Below are positions 34,461 through 44,569 of a DNA stretch of 64,000 nt, in pieces. The notes beneath the pieces were generated by a model. It did no database searches and was not told the DNA's origin. It saw only the letters and a list, made by a program, of their open reading frames with translations. The stretch covers positions 310,001-374,000 of the forward strand of contig CAWKAO010000002.1 of the NCBI GenBank assembly GCA_963847665.1, read 5' to 3'. Within the stretch, counting starts at the first letter, position 1. Each line of letters begins with the position of its first letter. The DNA is from CAWKAO01 sp963847665 (lineage in GTDB: Bacteria; Actinomycetota; Humimicrobiia; Humimicrobiales; Humimicrobiaceae). The position numbers were made by a program, and so were the translations under genes.

Positions 34461-34655
34461 ATGCCAAAAATAAAGACACATAGAGGAGCTGCAAAAAGAT
34501 TTAAGGTTACCGGTTCGGGTAAGATCATGCGGGTAAAAGCTTATAAGAGCCACATACTCACAAAAAAGAATGCCAAGAGAAAAAGAAGCCTTGGGCGAGA
34601 GACAGAGATATCAAAAGCAGACTATCCTGGTGTTAGAAGACAGTTAGGTATATAG
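34461..34655 (+). CDS. rpmI: 50S ribosomal protein L35
   Basis: This 64-residue basic protein reads MPKIKTHRGAAKRFKVTGSG and RVKAYKSHILTKKNAKRKRS, the full L35 signature. The ATG at 34461 is chosen over a GTG 9 nt upstream because it restores the conserved N-terminus and lies about 8 nt after AAGGAAAGG. It binds 23S rRNA in the large subunit. It sits between infC and rplT, the classical order. Confidence 0.97.
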   Translation: MPKIKTHRGAAKRFKVTGSGKIMRVKAYKSHILTKKNAKRKRSLGRETEISKADYPGVRRQLGI

Positions 34656-34674
34656 AAAGAAGGTGTGATCGAAA

Positions 34675-35034
34675 ATGACCAGAATAAAAAGAGGAGTCCT
34701 GAAGAAGAAAAAACACAGCAAGGTCTTAAAACAGACTAAGGGATATTACGGTTCCCATAGCAGGAGTTACAGGCTTGCAAAAGAGGAACTTTTAAAATCT
34801 TTAAGTTATTCTTACAGGGACAGAAAAACAAAAAAGAGGACTTTTAGGAGCCTCTGGATTATAAGAATAAATGCAGCTGCAAGGTCCAACGGTATTTCTT
34901 ATAATGAGTTTATTAATGGGCTTAAGCTTGCAAACGTGGACATCAATAGAAAAGTCCTTTCAGACATTGCAGTAAATGATCCTGCTGCTTTTACAAGTCT
35001 TGCTGAAATTGCAAAAAAACAGGTAACTGCATGA
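34675..35034 (+). CDS. rplT: 50S ribosomal protein L20
   Basis: This 119-residue protein begins MTRIKRGVLKKKKHSKVLKQ then TKGYYGSHSRSYRLAKEELL and has the RDRKTKKRTFRSLWIIRINA segment typical of L20. It binds 23S rRNA early in 50S assembly and in several bacteria represses its own operon by binding the leader mRNA; the structured region upstream of infC would be the target. It ends one base before pheS. Confidence 0.97.
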   Translation: MTRIKRGVLKKKKHSKVLKQTKGYYGSHSRSYRLAKEELLKSLSYSYRDRKTKKRTFRSLWIIRINAAARSNGISYNEFINGLKLANVDINRKVLSDIAVNDPAAFTSLAEIAKKQVTA

Positions 35035-35035
35035 T

Positions 35036-36067
35036 ATGGAATTAAAAGATATTGAAAAAAAACTTAAAGCTGAAGCTGAAAGTTTTGATAAAGACATCAA
35101 AGACCTAAAAGACCTTGATGGACTTTTTAAACTAAAGACCAGGTACTTAGGTGCCAAGAGTTTTGTAGTCAATACGTTGGGAAATATAGGGGAGCTACCA
35201 AAAGAATCAAGGCCATTAGTCGGAAAAGAAGCAAACATAATCAAAAAGCAGATCGAAGCGGGGTTGAATGAAAAGGAGAAATATTTTAAAGGGATCCAGT
35301 TTGATCTTGATCTCAGAAAAGAAAATATTGACCTCACCCTGCCTGGAAGGAAAATAAAATCAGGCAGAAAGAACATCATCTCAAAAGTAATAGAAGAGAT
35401 AGAAGAGATCTTTTTAGGAATGGGTTTTGAAATTGCAGAAGGTCCTGAAGCTGAAACAGATTATTATAATTTTGAAGCATTAAACACCCCTCCTGACCAT
35501 CCTGCAAGATCACTTCATGATACTTTTTTTATTTCTCACGATATTCTCTTAAGGACGCATACTTCGCCTGTCCAGATAAGATATATGGAAAAACACAGGC
35601 CCCCGATATATATTATTGCCCGAGGTAAGACCTACAGGAGAGATTATGATATTTCTCATACCCCTATGTTTACGCAGGTCGAAGGACTTGTAGTCGACAG
35701 GGGAATAAATTTCAGGAACCTAAAATGGATACTTGAAAAATTTGTACATGAAATATTTGGAAGCGACCGGAAGGTAAGATTCAGGCCTCATTATTTTCCA
35801 TTTACAGAACCAAGTGCAGAGGTGGATGTTTCATGCGGGATATGTGGAGGTAACGGTTGCAGGACATGTTCCGGGTCAGGATGGCTTGAGATACTTGGCG
35901 CCGGCATGGTAGATCCGGCATTATATAAATATGTAAACTATGATGAGAATGAAGTAAACGGGTTTGCCTTTGGGGTCGGAATAGAACGAATATGCATGCT
36001 CAAATACGGCATAGACGACATACGGCTTTTTTATGAAAATGACCTGCGGTTTATCGAACAGTTCTAA
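35036..36067 (+). CDS. pheS: Phenylalanyl-tRNA synthetase alpha subunit
   Basis: This 343-residue class II synthetase subunit has an N-terminal coiled coil (1-90), motif 1 (FLGMGFEIAEGPEAETDYYN), HPARSLHDTFF, motif 2 (PIYIIARGKTYRRDYDISHT, MFTQVEGLVVD) and motif 3 (GFAFGVGIERICMLKYGIDD). Phe-binding FTEPSAEVDVSC is present. It forms an alpha2beta2 enzyme with PheT, encoded 14 bp downstream. It is translationally close to rplT, so it is probably part of the infC operon. Confidence 0.96.
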   Translation: MELKDIEKKLKAEAESFDKDIKDLKDLDGLFKLKTRYLGAKSFVVNTLGNIGELPKESRPLVGKEANIIKKQIEAGLNEKEKYFKGIQFDLDLRKENIDLTLPGRKIKSGRKNIISKVIEEIEEIFLGMGFEIAEGPEAETDYYNFEALNTPPDHPARSLHDTFFISHDILLRTHTSPVQIRYMEKHRPPIYIIARGKTYRRDYDISHTPMFTQVEGLVVDRGINFRNLKWILEKFVHEIFGSDRKVRFRPHYFPFTEPSAEVDVSCGICGGNGCRTCSGSGWLEILGAGMVDPALYKYVNYDENEVNGFAFGVGIERICMLKYGIDDIRLFYENDLRFIEQF

Positions 36068-36081
36068 CGAAAGGACAGTAA

Positions 36082-38503
36082 TTGAAAGTCACTCTTAACT
36101 GGCTTAAGGAATTTCTTGAAATAGATGAACTTGATCCTGAAGAGATATCGGAACTTCTCACCATGAGTGGGACAGAAGTAAAGAGATTTGAAAAAACCGG
36201 CGAAAAATATAAAAACATAATAATCGGCAGGATAATTGACTATAAAAGACATCCTGATGCAGATAAGCTGTCCGTCTGCCAGGTCAGCACCGGAGAGGAA
36301 ACTCACAATATAGTCTGTGGAGCAAATAACTTCAATACCGGCGATATTGTCGCCCTGGCACTTCCTGGAGCAGTTACTGCGCAGGGGATTAAAATAGGAA
36401 GAAGTAAATTGAGAGGTATCCTGTCAGAAGGTATGATGTGTTCTGAGTATGAGCTAGGACTCTCAGCAGAATCTGAAGGAATAATGATACTCGAAAAAAA
36501 CCTTGAAATGGGAAAAAGTCTTGCATCCCAGATTGGTTTGGAAGATGTAGTATTTGAACTCGAAATAACTCCTAACAGGCCGGATTGCCTCTGCATTATA
36601 GGGATAGCAAGGGAAATAAGTGCCTTGAAAAAAGTCCCATTTAAAGATTTAAGCTATGACTTAAAAGATGAACTGAATAAAAATAAAGATTTTTTCTTAG
36701 ATATAGAGGACCCTTCTTTGTGTTTAAGATATTCAGGCAAGATATTTTCAAGTATTCCTAAAAAAGCCACACCTCAGTGGATGCAAAACCGGCTGATCAT
36801 GTGTGATTACAGGCCAATAGACCTTGTGGTGGATCTGACAAATTATGTAATGCATGAGATCGGTCAACCACTGCATGCTTTTGACAGGGACCTTTTAAGT
36901 TCTGACAGGATAATCGTAAGAACAGCAAAAGCAGGTGAGAGACTCAGGACAATTGACGATACGATCAGGGACCTTGATGAAAGTATGCTCCTGATCGCAG
37001 ATGAAAAAAATGCTATTGCTATTGCTGGTGTCATGGGAGGCAAGGAAACAGAAATTAATCCCGGTACAAAAAATGTATTTCTTGAATCGGCCAATTTTTT
37101 TGGCCCATCCATAATGAAGACTTCAAAAAAACTTGGTCTGAGGTCAGAAGCTTCAAACAGATTTGAAAAGAAAATAGATCCTGGGATCACAACAATAGCA
37201 ATAAAGCGTTTTGAAGACCTATTATCATCGATTACAAAGTCCAGTTTTGCCCCTGGGATATATGACTCTTATGATAAAAAAGAACAGGGAAAGAAAGATC
37301 CAGGTAAGGGCTGATAGGGTGAAGGATGTTCTTGGTGAAGAGATCCCGATAAAGGATATAAAAGATATACTGGAAAGACTGGGAGTAAAAAGCTATATAA
37401 AGGATCAGGTGAAAGGTATAGCAGAATCGGTCATACCTTCTTTCAGGTACGAAGACCTTGAAAGAGAAATAGACCTTGTCGAAGAAATAGCCAGATTATA
37501 TGGTTTTGATAAATTCAGTCCGATCCCACCGGTGATCGATGCCACAAATGGCGGCCGGTATTCGAATGAGCAAAAAGTATTAAGGGAAATAAAACAGGCT
37601 CTGGCCGATATAGGGTTGTACGAAGTCATCAATTACTCTTTTTTGAGTGATACATCAGCCAGGAAACTTAAGATCAATACTGTTGAAAGATATAGAGATT
37701 TTGTAAAGATCATAAATCCGATAAATGAAGATTTTGCTTTGCTAAAGACAACACTTATGCCACTGATGCTAAAAAATATTTTAATAAATATCAACCGTGG
37801 GGAAAAGGACCTATCGATATTTGAGATCTCAAGAGTATTCAGGGACAGGGGTGAAGGTAAACTTCCAGAAGAATCTAATTATCTTGGAGTAATGATCACT
37901 GGCAGAGCAGAACTGAAATCATGGGACAGTGATGAAAAAGACTTTGGATTTTTTGACCTGAAAGGTATTTTGGAATACCTTGCTGAACATTTTATCCGGG
38001 ATGTCAGTATAGAATTAAAAAAACAGGAGTATGCTTTTTTCCATCCTGTTTTAAGTGCTGATATCAGCATCGGTGGAAATAAATCTGGTATCATTGGAAA
38101 GATCCATCCTGCGATACTTGATGAGATGGACATAGGGCAGGATATCTTTTACTTTGAAATAGACCTTGATAGTCTAATTAGTAATACTTTAAAACTTAGA
38201 AAATATTCTGCTGTTTCTTCTTTTCCTGGTGTAGATATTGATATTGCAGTAGTAGTAAGTGAGGATGTCAGTAATGCCGAATTGATCAAGACGATCAGAG
38301 AAGAAGGTCCAGAAATACTGAAAACGGTAAGATTGTTTGATATTTATAAGGGAAAGCAGATCGAAAAAGGTAAAAAGAGTCTTGCTTATTCTTTGTCATT
38401 TATTGATCCCTCGAGGACCTTAAAAGATTCTGAGGTAGGGATAGCCGTAAACAGGATCCTAGAAAAGTTATCGAAGAAATTTAACGCCAGGCTCAGGGAA
38501 TAG
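36082..38503 (+). CDS. pheT: Phenylalanyl-tRNA synthetase beta subunit (one frame break)
   Basis: The TTG start at 36082 follows AAGGA. The first part contains the tRNA-binding EMAP-like domain (NIIIGRIIDYKRHPDADKLS), B3/B4 editing domain (ITPNRPDCLCIIGIAREIS) and B5 entry. At the six-A run 37276-37281 one A must be skipped to join DKK to NRERKIQVRADRVKDVLGEE, continuing through the catalytic-like core and the C-terminal FDX-ACB domain (FPGVDIDIAVVVSEDVSNAE). The joined product is about 806 residues, normal for PheT. Together with PheS it charges tRNA-Phe and hydrolyses Tyr-tRNA-Phe. The break is most likely a homopolymer error. Confidence 0.93.
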
Positions 38504-38505
38504 TC

Positions 38506-39609
38506 CTACCCGTTTATATTAGACATTCTGTCTTTTATTTTATCTATTAATGTTATTGTACTCGGGTTTACATTGTTTAATACCGCAAGATAGAGGCTTA
38601 TCCAGTCAGCAAGATAGATACCCTTAAAAGCTTTTACTATATCGTTTGCACCATCGATCTCGATCTCTTCATACTTGATATCTTTCTCAAGGAATATCCC
38701 CTGAAGCAGTTCTATTCTTTTCCTGATTATGCCCTGTTCTTTTTTATCATTTAAAAAAATAACTACAAATTTTTCCCTAAGATCGTGTCTCATCTCCCAA
38801 CCCACTATCTCGTCATGGCTTATCTCAGAGAGAGTATTGTAAAAAGCCAGTATCTTGCTGACTGTGCATAACTGGATCTTGAATCGATAGGCTACTGTAC
38901 CGGTCAGCGAGTTACACCCGTATATTATCGGGACCCTGTCAAAAAGATTAATAGCTATCCTTTTTGCTTCGTTATTGTTGATCTTTATCTCGGGTATTAA
39001 TTTTCTTGTATAGGAAAGAAGTTCATTTTCAACATCATCCCACTTGAGCCACTGGTTGTCACTTCTGGAAATACCAGTAACACTTAAAATACCAGTCATT
39101 TCAAGAACACCTGTAAGCAGTACATAGGAATAACCAAGAGCCATTCTTGGTAGAAGGTCCGCAGCGTAACTTAATAATTTTATTTTTTCATTATTATTAG
39201 CTTTGACTCTTAGCCTGCCGCCTGTTGTTATGGCAATCACATCAAATCCTTTTTCTGTTATTTCATCGACAGCATCCAGCACCTCGATAGTATCCCCACT
39301 GTGCGAAAGCGCTATAATTAGAGTAGCATTACTGACCCAGGTGGGAATATCTTTCGACATGCATATCGAAACAGGTATTTTTAATTTATTTATCTTTGCA
39401 GTGGTCAGCAGTTTAAATGCTACTGTCGAAGGATTACCTATTCCTACCAACAAAACGTCCTTGTATTTCTTATCGAGATGCAGGTCAGATTGCTCAAGGA
39501 TCGCCTGTGCTTTTTTGAACTGGTTCGGAAAATCAAAAAGTATATCTATAAGTTTTGCAGACTCCTGGCTGTATATATATTTTTCATTGTCCAGTGCATC
39601 AAACTCCAA
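38506..39609 (-). CDS. Bifunctional phosphoglucose/phosphomannose isomerase (SIS family)
   Basis: This 367-residue protein has two SIS domains: VLLVGIGNPSTVAFKLL and IALSHSGDTIEVLDAVDEIT in the first, and IYGCNSLTGTVAYRFKIQL with EISHDEIVGWE in the second. The HDEIVGW segment with conserved His and Glu is typical of the bacterial/archaeal PGI/PMI family (PF10432), which interconverts fructose 6-phosphate with glucose 6-phosphate or mannose 6-phosphate. The TTG start at 39609 is well placed behind AAGGAGG. GNPS replaces the usual GGSG sugar-phosphate loop, so activity could be altered. It converges with pheT, 2 bp apart. Confidence 0.78.
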   Translation of the reverse strand: MEFDALDNEKYIYSQESAKLIDILFDFPNQFKKAQAILEQSDLHLDKKYKDVLLVGIGNPSTVAFKLLTTAKINKLKIPVSICMSKDIPTWVSNATLIIALSHSGDTIEVLDAVDEITEKGFDVIAITTGGRLRVKANNNEKIKLLSYAADLLPRMALGYSYVLLTGVLEMTGILSVTGISRSDNQWLKWDDVENELLSYTRKLIPEIKINNNEAKRIAINLFDRVPIIYGCNSLTGTVAYRFKIQLCTVSKILAFYNTLSEISHDEIVGWEMRHDLREKFVVIFLNDKKEQGIIRKRIELLQGIFLEKDIKYEEIEIDGANDIVKAFKGIYLADWISLYLAVLNNVNPSTITLIDKIKDRMSNING

Positions 39610-39833
39610 ATTTCCTCCTTAAAATATTATTTTATATTTATTTTATAATAAAAAGTCAAAGGTATAAACTGAAAGTAAATATAATTATTTAAAAGTTTAA
39701 ATTCATGGTAGAAAATAGCTCATTATTACTTTATAAATAATAAATAAAATGATAAATTTATTAAGTATTTATTTAGATATTTGCAAATAGATTTTTTAGT
39801 ATTGCATCATTAATTATAAAATGGGGAGGAAAA

Positions 39834-41039
39834 ATGGAAGATAATAATGATCTAGACCAGGAAAAACCGCCCGACAGTGATAAAGAAGAAGAGGAAGAAA
39901 AAAAGAAGAAAAAAAGGATGTTTATTATAATAGGTATTGCTATTGCAGCAGCAGTAATCCTGGCAATAATCCTGATACTTCTACTTACTTTTTGCAGAAA
40001 TACTGATATCGACGGCACTGTACCAATTGAGACAGTTCAGGCTTCACAGGAAACGGACAGTAATACTGAACTGGACAGTTCCCTTTCATCTGATACTGCT
40101 GCTCAGACTATCCATGAAACAACAGTTACAACTGTAGAAGAAACTACCAGTTCAGAAGAGAGCACTACTGTGACCGAAGATACGGTCCCAGAAGTAGAGA
40201 ATGTAGCTCCGACTATCAGTCTTTCTATAATTAAAGGGCCAGAATATTCTCCTGCAGACGGTGTATGCTATTACAGGGTAAAAGCGACTGTAACAGGTGT
40301 ACCTGCACCTGAAATAATCTGGAGCGATGATTATAGTGATAGTTCATTTGGTGAAAATGTAACACAGATAAATCTGCACAGTGCAGGTGAGACTTATGTT
40401 TTAACAGGAACTGCAGAAAATGTTGCAGGTACAGCCAGTAAAAATATAACTTTGACATGGGGTTGCAATAGACCTCCGGAGATACAGGAAATAACCCTGA
40501 TGGGTAATCACTATACATCTGTAGAATATGAAGTTTCAGCAGCAGCAACAGATCCTGATGGCGATGTGCTGACTTACCAGTGGTCCGTGAGCGGGGGATC
40601 TATTTACAATACTAATATAAATCCTATGGAATGGACCACTCCTTCAAGTCCTGGAAATTATAATATTACATTAACTGTCAGCGATGGTAAAGGCGGGACC
40701 GATTCCATGACGGCACCCGTCGAGGTGACAAGTCTCAATAATAAACCAGTCCTGGGTTCTATTGTAATAAAGGATCAAAAAACAAATAATATCGCGCCGA
40801 GTATTTATGCAGGATTTATGTACAATATTTCAATTGAAGCATATGAGCCAGATGGAGATCCCTTAAGCTACAATTGGACAGCAACAGGAGGAACTGTCTC
40901 TAATTCTACGAGTAATCCGGCAAGGTGGGCTGCACCACCATCACAGGGATATTATACGATCAGCGTGACAGTATCTGATGGCAGGGGGGGAATAGCTGAA
41001 CAGGGATTATATGTATATGTAAAGACGTATGTTTATTAG
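39834..41039 (+). CDS. Membrane-anchored surface protein with PKD-like repeats
   Basis: This 401-residue protein has a very acidic then lysine-rich cytoplasmic N-terminus (1-28), one TM (about 29-52), a Thr/Ser/Glu-rich stalk (about 55-125) and three beta-sandwich repeats. The last two are clearly PKD/REJ-like: AATDPDGDVLTYQWSVSGGS ... YNITLTVSDGKGG, and AYEPDGDPLSYNWTATGG ... YYTISVTVSDGRGG. It is probably exposed outside and may act in adhesion or protein contacts. GGGGAGG precedes the ATG. There is no catalytic domain. Confidence 0.72.
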   Translation: MEDNNDLDQEKPPDSDKEEEEEKKKKKRMFIIIGIAIAAAVILAIILILLLTFCRNTDIDGTVPIETVQASQETDSNTELDSSLSSDTAAQTIHETTVTTVEETTSSEESTTVTEDTVPEVENVAPTISLSIIKGPEYSPADGVCYYRVKATVTGVPAPEIIWSDDYSDSSFGENVTQINLHSAGETYVLTGTAENVAGTASKNITLTWGCNRPPEIQEITLMGNHYTSVEYEVSAAATDPDGDVLTYQWSVSGGSIYNTNINPMEWTTPSSPGNYNITLTVSDGKGGTDSMTAPVEVTSLNNKPVLGSIVIKDQKTNNIAPSIYAGFMYNISIEAYEPDGDPLSYNWTATGGTVSNSTSNPARWAAPPSQGYYTISVTVSDGRGGIAEQGLYVYVKTYVY

Positions 41040-41246
41040 ATAAGTATACCAGTAAAAAGATATATGATAGGTTTTGCTTAAATAGTATAAATAATTTTTT
41101 AAATATTTAAATACAAGCCCTACTATTTATTTCTGGAGAATCGATTTCGCCTGAAAAAGACCAGGTGAGACCAATATCAAATAAAAATCAAAGCAATGAT
41201 AATGATTCAACCTGTTTTAAGGATAAAACTGTATTTTATTAATTAT

Positions 41247-41290
41247 TGCATAATATTTATTATTTATGTATAATATGCATAATTAAATAG
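41247..41290. promoter_or_regulatory. Candidate ArgR operator region upstream of argC
   Basis: The 60 bp before argC holds TTGCATAATATTTATTATTT and then ATGTATAATATGCATAAT, pairs of TGCAT/ATGCA-like half-sites. ARG boxes are AT-rich 18 bp palindromes with TGNAT and ATNCA arms, often in tandem. The spacing here is not identical (3 rather than 4 bp between half-sites), so the assignment rests on location and on argR lying in the same operon. From 41040 to 41246 nothing else is evident. Confidence 0.4.
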
Positions 41291-41306
41291 AAAATAAATT
41301 AATAAT

Positions 41307-42356
41307 ATGATTAAAAAGAAAAAAGCAGCTATTATAGGCGCATCAGGATTTACCGGTCTTGAATTGTTAAAGATACTCAATATTCATAATTATATCGAAG
41401 TAGAAATAATCACTTCCAATACCTACAGGGGTTTGGAAGTCAGTGAAGTATTCCCATCATGTAATATTAAAAACATGGTTTTTAAAGCTACTGAAGAAGT
41501 ATCTATAGGTCTGTTAGGGGAAGCCGATGTGATTTTTCTTTGTCTGCCTCCTTTTGAGTCTATGGATTTTATTAAAAAAAACCTCCTTGATTATTATGGA
41601 GTCATAATAGACATAGGATCAGATTTCAGGCTTAAAGATCCTGACGATTTTATGACCTGGTATAAAAAAGAGCATCTTTTAAAAAATATACTGGGAGATT
41701 TCGTCTATGGTCTACCGGAACTTTATAGTAATGAGATCAAGACCTCTAAAAGGATCGCAAATCCTGGCTGTTATCCTACTTCTGTGATTTTAGCGCTGGC
41801 ACCAATTTTAAAAAACTCCAGTCTTTCTATTGAAAATATTATCATCGATTCCAAATCTGGAGTCTCAGGAGCAGGAAGGAAGCTAAAAGATGATTATCTT
41901 TTCTGCAATATCGATGAAAATTTTTTTGCATATTCTGCCCTGATGCATCGTCATATAGGTGAAATAGAACAGGAAATAAAAAGAATATCAGGCAGGGAAT
42001 CAAAGATCTGTTTTACCCCGCACATCCTTCCTGTCAGCAGGGGTATCTTTACCTCAATATATTGTAGTGTCAAGGATATTGAAGTTGAAAAAATATATTC
42101 GGTTTATGAGACTTTTTATCAGAAGTCCTGTTTTGTAAGATTCCTTGGCGGGACTATACCAAAGCTCAAAGATGTAACAGGGACAAATAATTGCCAGATA
42201 GGAATAAATATTGATAAAAGGACCGGTATTTTAAAGATATTCAGCGTGATCGATAATCTATTAAAAGGTGCTGCAGGCCAGGCAGTCCAGAACATGAATC
42301 TGGTTTTTAAATTCAAAGAGGAAGAAGGTTTAAATGGGTATGGAATATACTCCTGA
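41307..42356 (+). CDS. argC: N-acetyl-gamma-glutamyl-phosphate reductase
   Basis: This 349-residue enzyme catalyses the third step of arginine synthesis, the NADPH-dependent reduction of N-acetylglutamyl phosphate. The nucleotide motif GASGFTGLELL (11-21) and the catalytic Cys155 in NPGCYPT are clear. SGVSGAGRKL, HRHIGEIEQEI and HILPVSRGIFTSIY match the family. It is the first gene of argC-B-D-F-R-G-H and overlaps the likely argB start. argJ, which follows argC in many actinobacteria, is absent here. Confidence 0.96.
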   Translation: MIKKKKAAIIGASGFTGLELLKILNIHNYIEVEIITSNTYRGLEVSEVFPSCNIKNMVFKATEEVSIGLLGEADVIFLCLPPFESMDFIKKNLLDYYGVIIDIGSDFRLKDPDDFMTWYKKEHLLKNILGDFVYGLPELYSNEIKTSKRIANPGCYPTSVILALAPILKNSSLSIENIIIDSKSGVSGAGRKLKDDYLFCNIDENFFAYSALMHRHIGEIEQEIKRISGRESKICFTPHILPVSRGIFTSIYCSVKDIEVEKIYSVYETFYQKSCFVRFLGGTIPKLKDVTGTNNCQIGINIDKRTGILKIFSVIDNLLKGAAGQAVQNMNLVFKFKEEEGLNGYGIYS

Positions 42357-43302
42357 AAAAGAGATAAGCATATAAAATAAGTAAAAATATTGAGTATTAT
42401 GCAGATAATATAAATAAAATAGAAAACTTCTATATAAATAAAGCAGAAATACTTCTTGAAGCTCTCCCGTATATAAAGCAATATTTTAATAAAATAGTCA
42501 TCATAAAGATGGGCGGCAGCATGATGGAGAATAATGAGATCATGCAGAGCGTCCTTGATGATGTCATCTTGATGAAATATGTTGGGTATGAAAGTCGTCC
42601 TGGTGCATGGCGGTGGCAAGCAGATAACGAAGACTTATGGAAGAGAAAAATATCAATGTCCAGTTTGTAGACGGGTTAAGGGTGACCGATAGTGCGACTA
42701 TTGATATTGTAAAAATGGTACTTCTGGGAGATATAAATACCCGGATCGTCTCATTTTTAAACAAGCATGGAAATATTGCTATGGGCATTACTGGAAATGA
42801 CGGTAATTGCATCATGTGCAGCAGAAAAAAATATATTAAAAATGGAAAAGAAGTCGACCTGGGATTTGTAGGTGAGATAGAAAAAATTGATCCGGATTTT
42901 ATAAAAAATCTACTGGAGAATGATTATATTCCAGTTATTGCAACTCTTGGTACCGATACCGCTGGAAATATCTATAATATCAATGCGGACCTCTGTGCCA
43001 GCAGGGTAGCAGTCTCTTTAAATGCCCTAAAGATGATACTTCTGACTGATGTGGATGGAATAGTAGAAAATAGTGGAGAAGATGCCGGTGGAAGACTGGT
43101 GTCCAGGTTATCTTCAGCAGTATGCCGTGAGATGATAGAGAACGGGAACATAAATAAGGGAATGATCCCCAAGGTGATCTCATGTATGGAAGCCTTAAAA
43201 GGCGGGGTGCAGAGGGCGCACATATTAAACGGTACAACTGCTCATTCAATACTGATCGAAATATTTACAAATAGAGGTATAGGTACGATGATAACCCTTT
43301 AA
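42334..43302 (+). CDS. argB: Acetylglutamate kinase (frame breaks)
   Basis: It phosphorylates N-acetylglutamate. The conserved sequence is spread over three frames. KAEILLEALPYIKQYFNKIV then IIKMGGSMM is the P-loop-like N-terminus. After GGG 42584-42586 one base must be skipped to read GMKVVLVHGGGKQITK. After TT 42635-42636 another skip leads to MEEKNINVQFVDGLRVTD, NINADLCASRVAVSLNALKM and LLTDVDGI. The likely start is ATG 42334 behind GAAGAAGG, overlapping the end of argC; reaching the N-terminal frame from there needs one more skip near 42353. The family's essential glycine-rich and substrate residues all survive, so base errors are favoured. Confidence 0.85.
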
Positions 43303-43341
43303 AAAACTAAAGTTTCAGCAATTAAAAGAGTGGAGATGAAA

Positions 43342-44569
43342 ATGGCAGAGAAAGAAAAAACTGCAGATAAAAATAAAGATATCTTTGATGAAGGATCAAA
43401 GTATCTGATGAATACATATTCAAGACTTCCTGTAGTGTTTAAGAAAGCAAAAATGCAGTATCTATGGGATGTAAACGGGAAAAAATATATAGATTTTATA
43501 GCTGGTTATGGTTGCCTTAATGTCGGGCACAGCAATAAATATGTAGTCTCAGCGCTTAAAAAACAGATCGAGAACATCACCCAGCCATCAAATGTATATT
43601 ATAGTGAGACCCAGGTAAAGTTAGCAAAGAGATTATGTGAAATAACAGGATTTGGTGAAAAAGTATTTTTCGCAAACAGCGGGACAGAGGCTATAGAAGG
43701 TGCAGTAAAGCTTGCAAGGAAATATTCTAAGGAAAAATTCTCGCCATCAAGATTTAAGATACTCTCTTTTTATAAGTCTTTTCATGGGAGGACACTCGGA
43801 GCTCTTTCAGCGACTGCACAGGAAGAAAAACAAAAAATATTTGAACCTCTGGTTGAAGGTTTTGATTATGCATATCTTAATGATATTGAGTCTGTCAATG
43901 CAAAAATAGATGAGAACACATGTGCGATAATCATCGAACCTGTCCAGGGAGAAGGGGGAGTAAACCTGGCTGAGAAAGAATTTCTCCTAAAGTTAAGGAA
44001 GATCTGTGACTCTAAGAAGATCCTTTTGATCCTTGACGAGGTGCAAACTGGATTTGCACGGACAGGGAACATGTTTGCATACCAGTATTATGGGATCATT
44101 CCAGATATACTGGTACTGGCCAAAAGCATTGGTGGTGGAATGCCGTTAGGTGCGATAGTCGCAAATAATGAAGTAAGTTCTGGCATTTATACCAGGCAGC
44201 CACGGATCGACTTTCGGAGGGAATGCCGCATCTTGTGCTGCGGGATGTGCAGTCATCGACTACATCCAGGAAAATAAACTGGACACCAGGGCAAAAAAAA
44301 TGGGTGACTACTTCAGTAAAGAGCTTGAAAAGTTAAAAACAAGGTTTGAACTGATAACTGAGATCAGGAACCTGGGACTGATGATAGGAGTTTCACTTTC
44401 AAAACCTGTGGCTGCAGACATGGTTCTTAAGGCGCTTGAGGATGGGCTGGTAATAAACAAAGTCTCTGATAATATTTTACGTTTCCTGCCTACTCTTGTA
44501 ATAACAAAATCAGATATAAATAAACTAATAAAATGGCTGATAATCTATATGGACGGGACCAAAAAATGA
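43342..44569 (+). CDS. argD: Acetylornithine aminotransferase (one frame break)
   Basis: This PLP enzyme moves the amino group of glutamate to N-acetylglutamate semialdehyde. Signatures are FANSGTEAIEGAVKLARKYS, SFYKSFHGRTLGALSATAQE, LLILDEVQTGFARTGNMFAY and VLAKSIGGGMPLGAIV with the Schiff-base lysine. At 44200-44201 (CC) one base must be skipped to read HGSTFGGNAASCAAGCAVID, after which MGDYFSKELEKLKTRFELIT leads to the end. The total of about 408 residues is normal. I chose ATG 43342 because GGAG lies 6 nt upstream; GTG 43330 is an alternative. It ends ATGA-overlapped with argF. Confidence 0.92.

Noticed and set aside
42334..42640. argJ hidden in the broken region between argC and argB
   Set aside because: Only about 300 bp is available and all of it translates to the N-terminus of acetylglutamate kinase.
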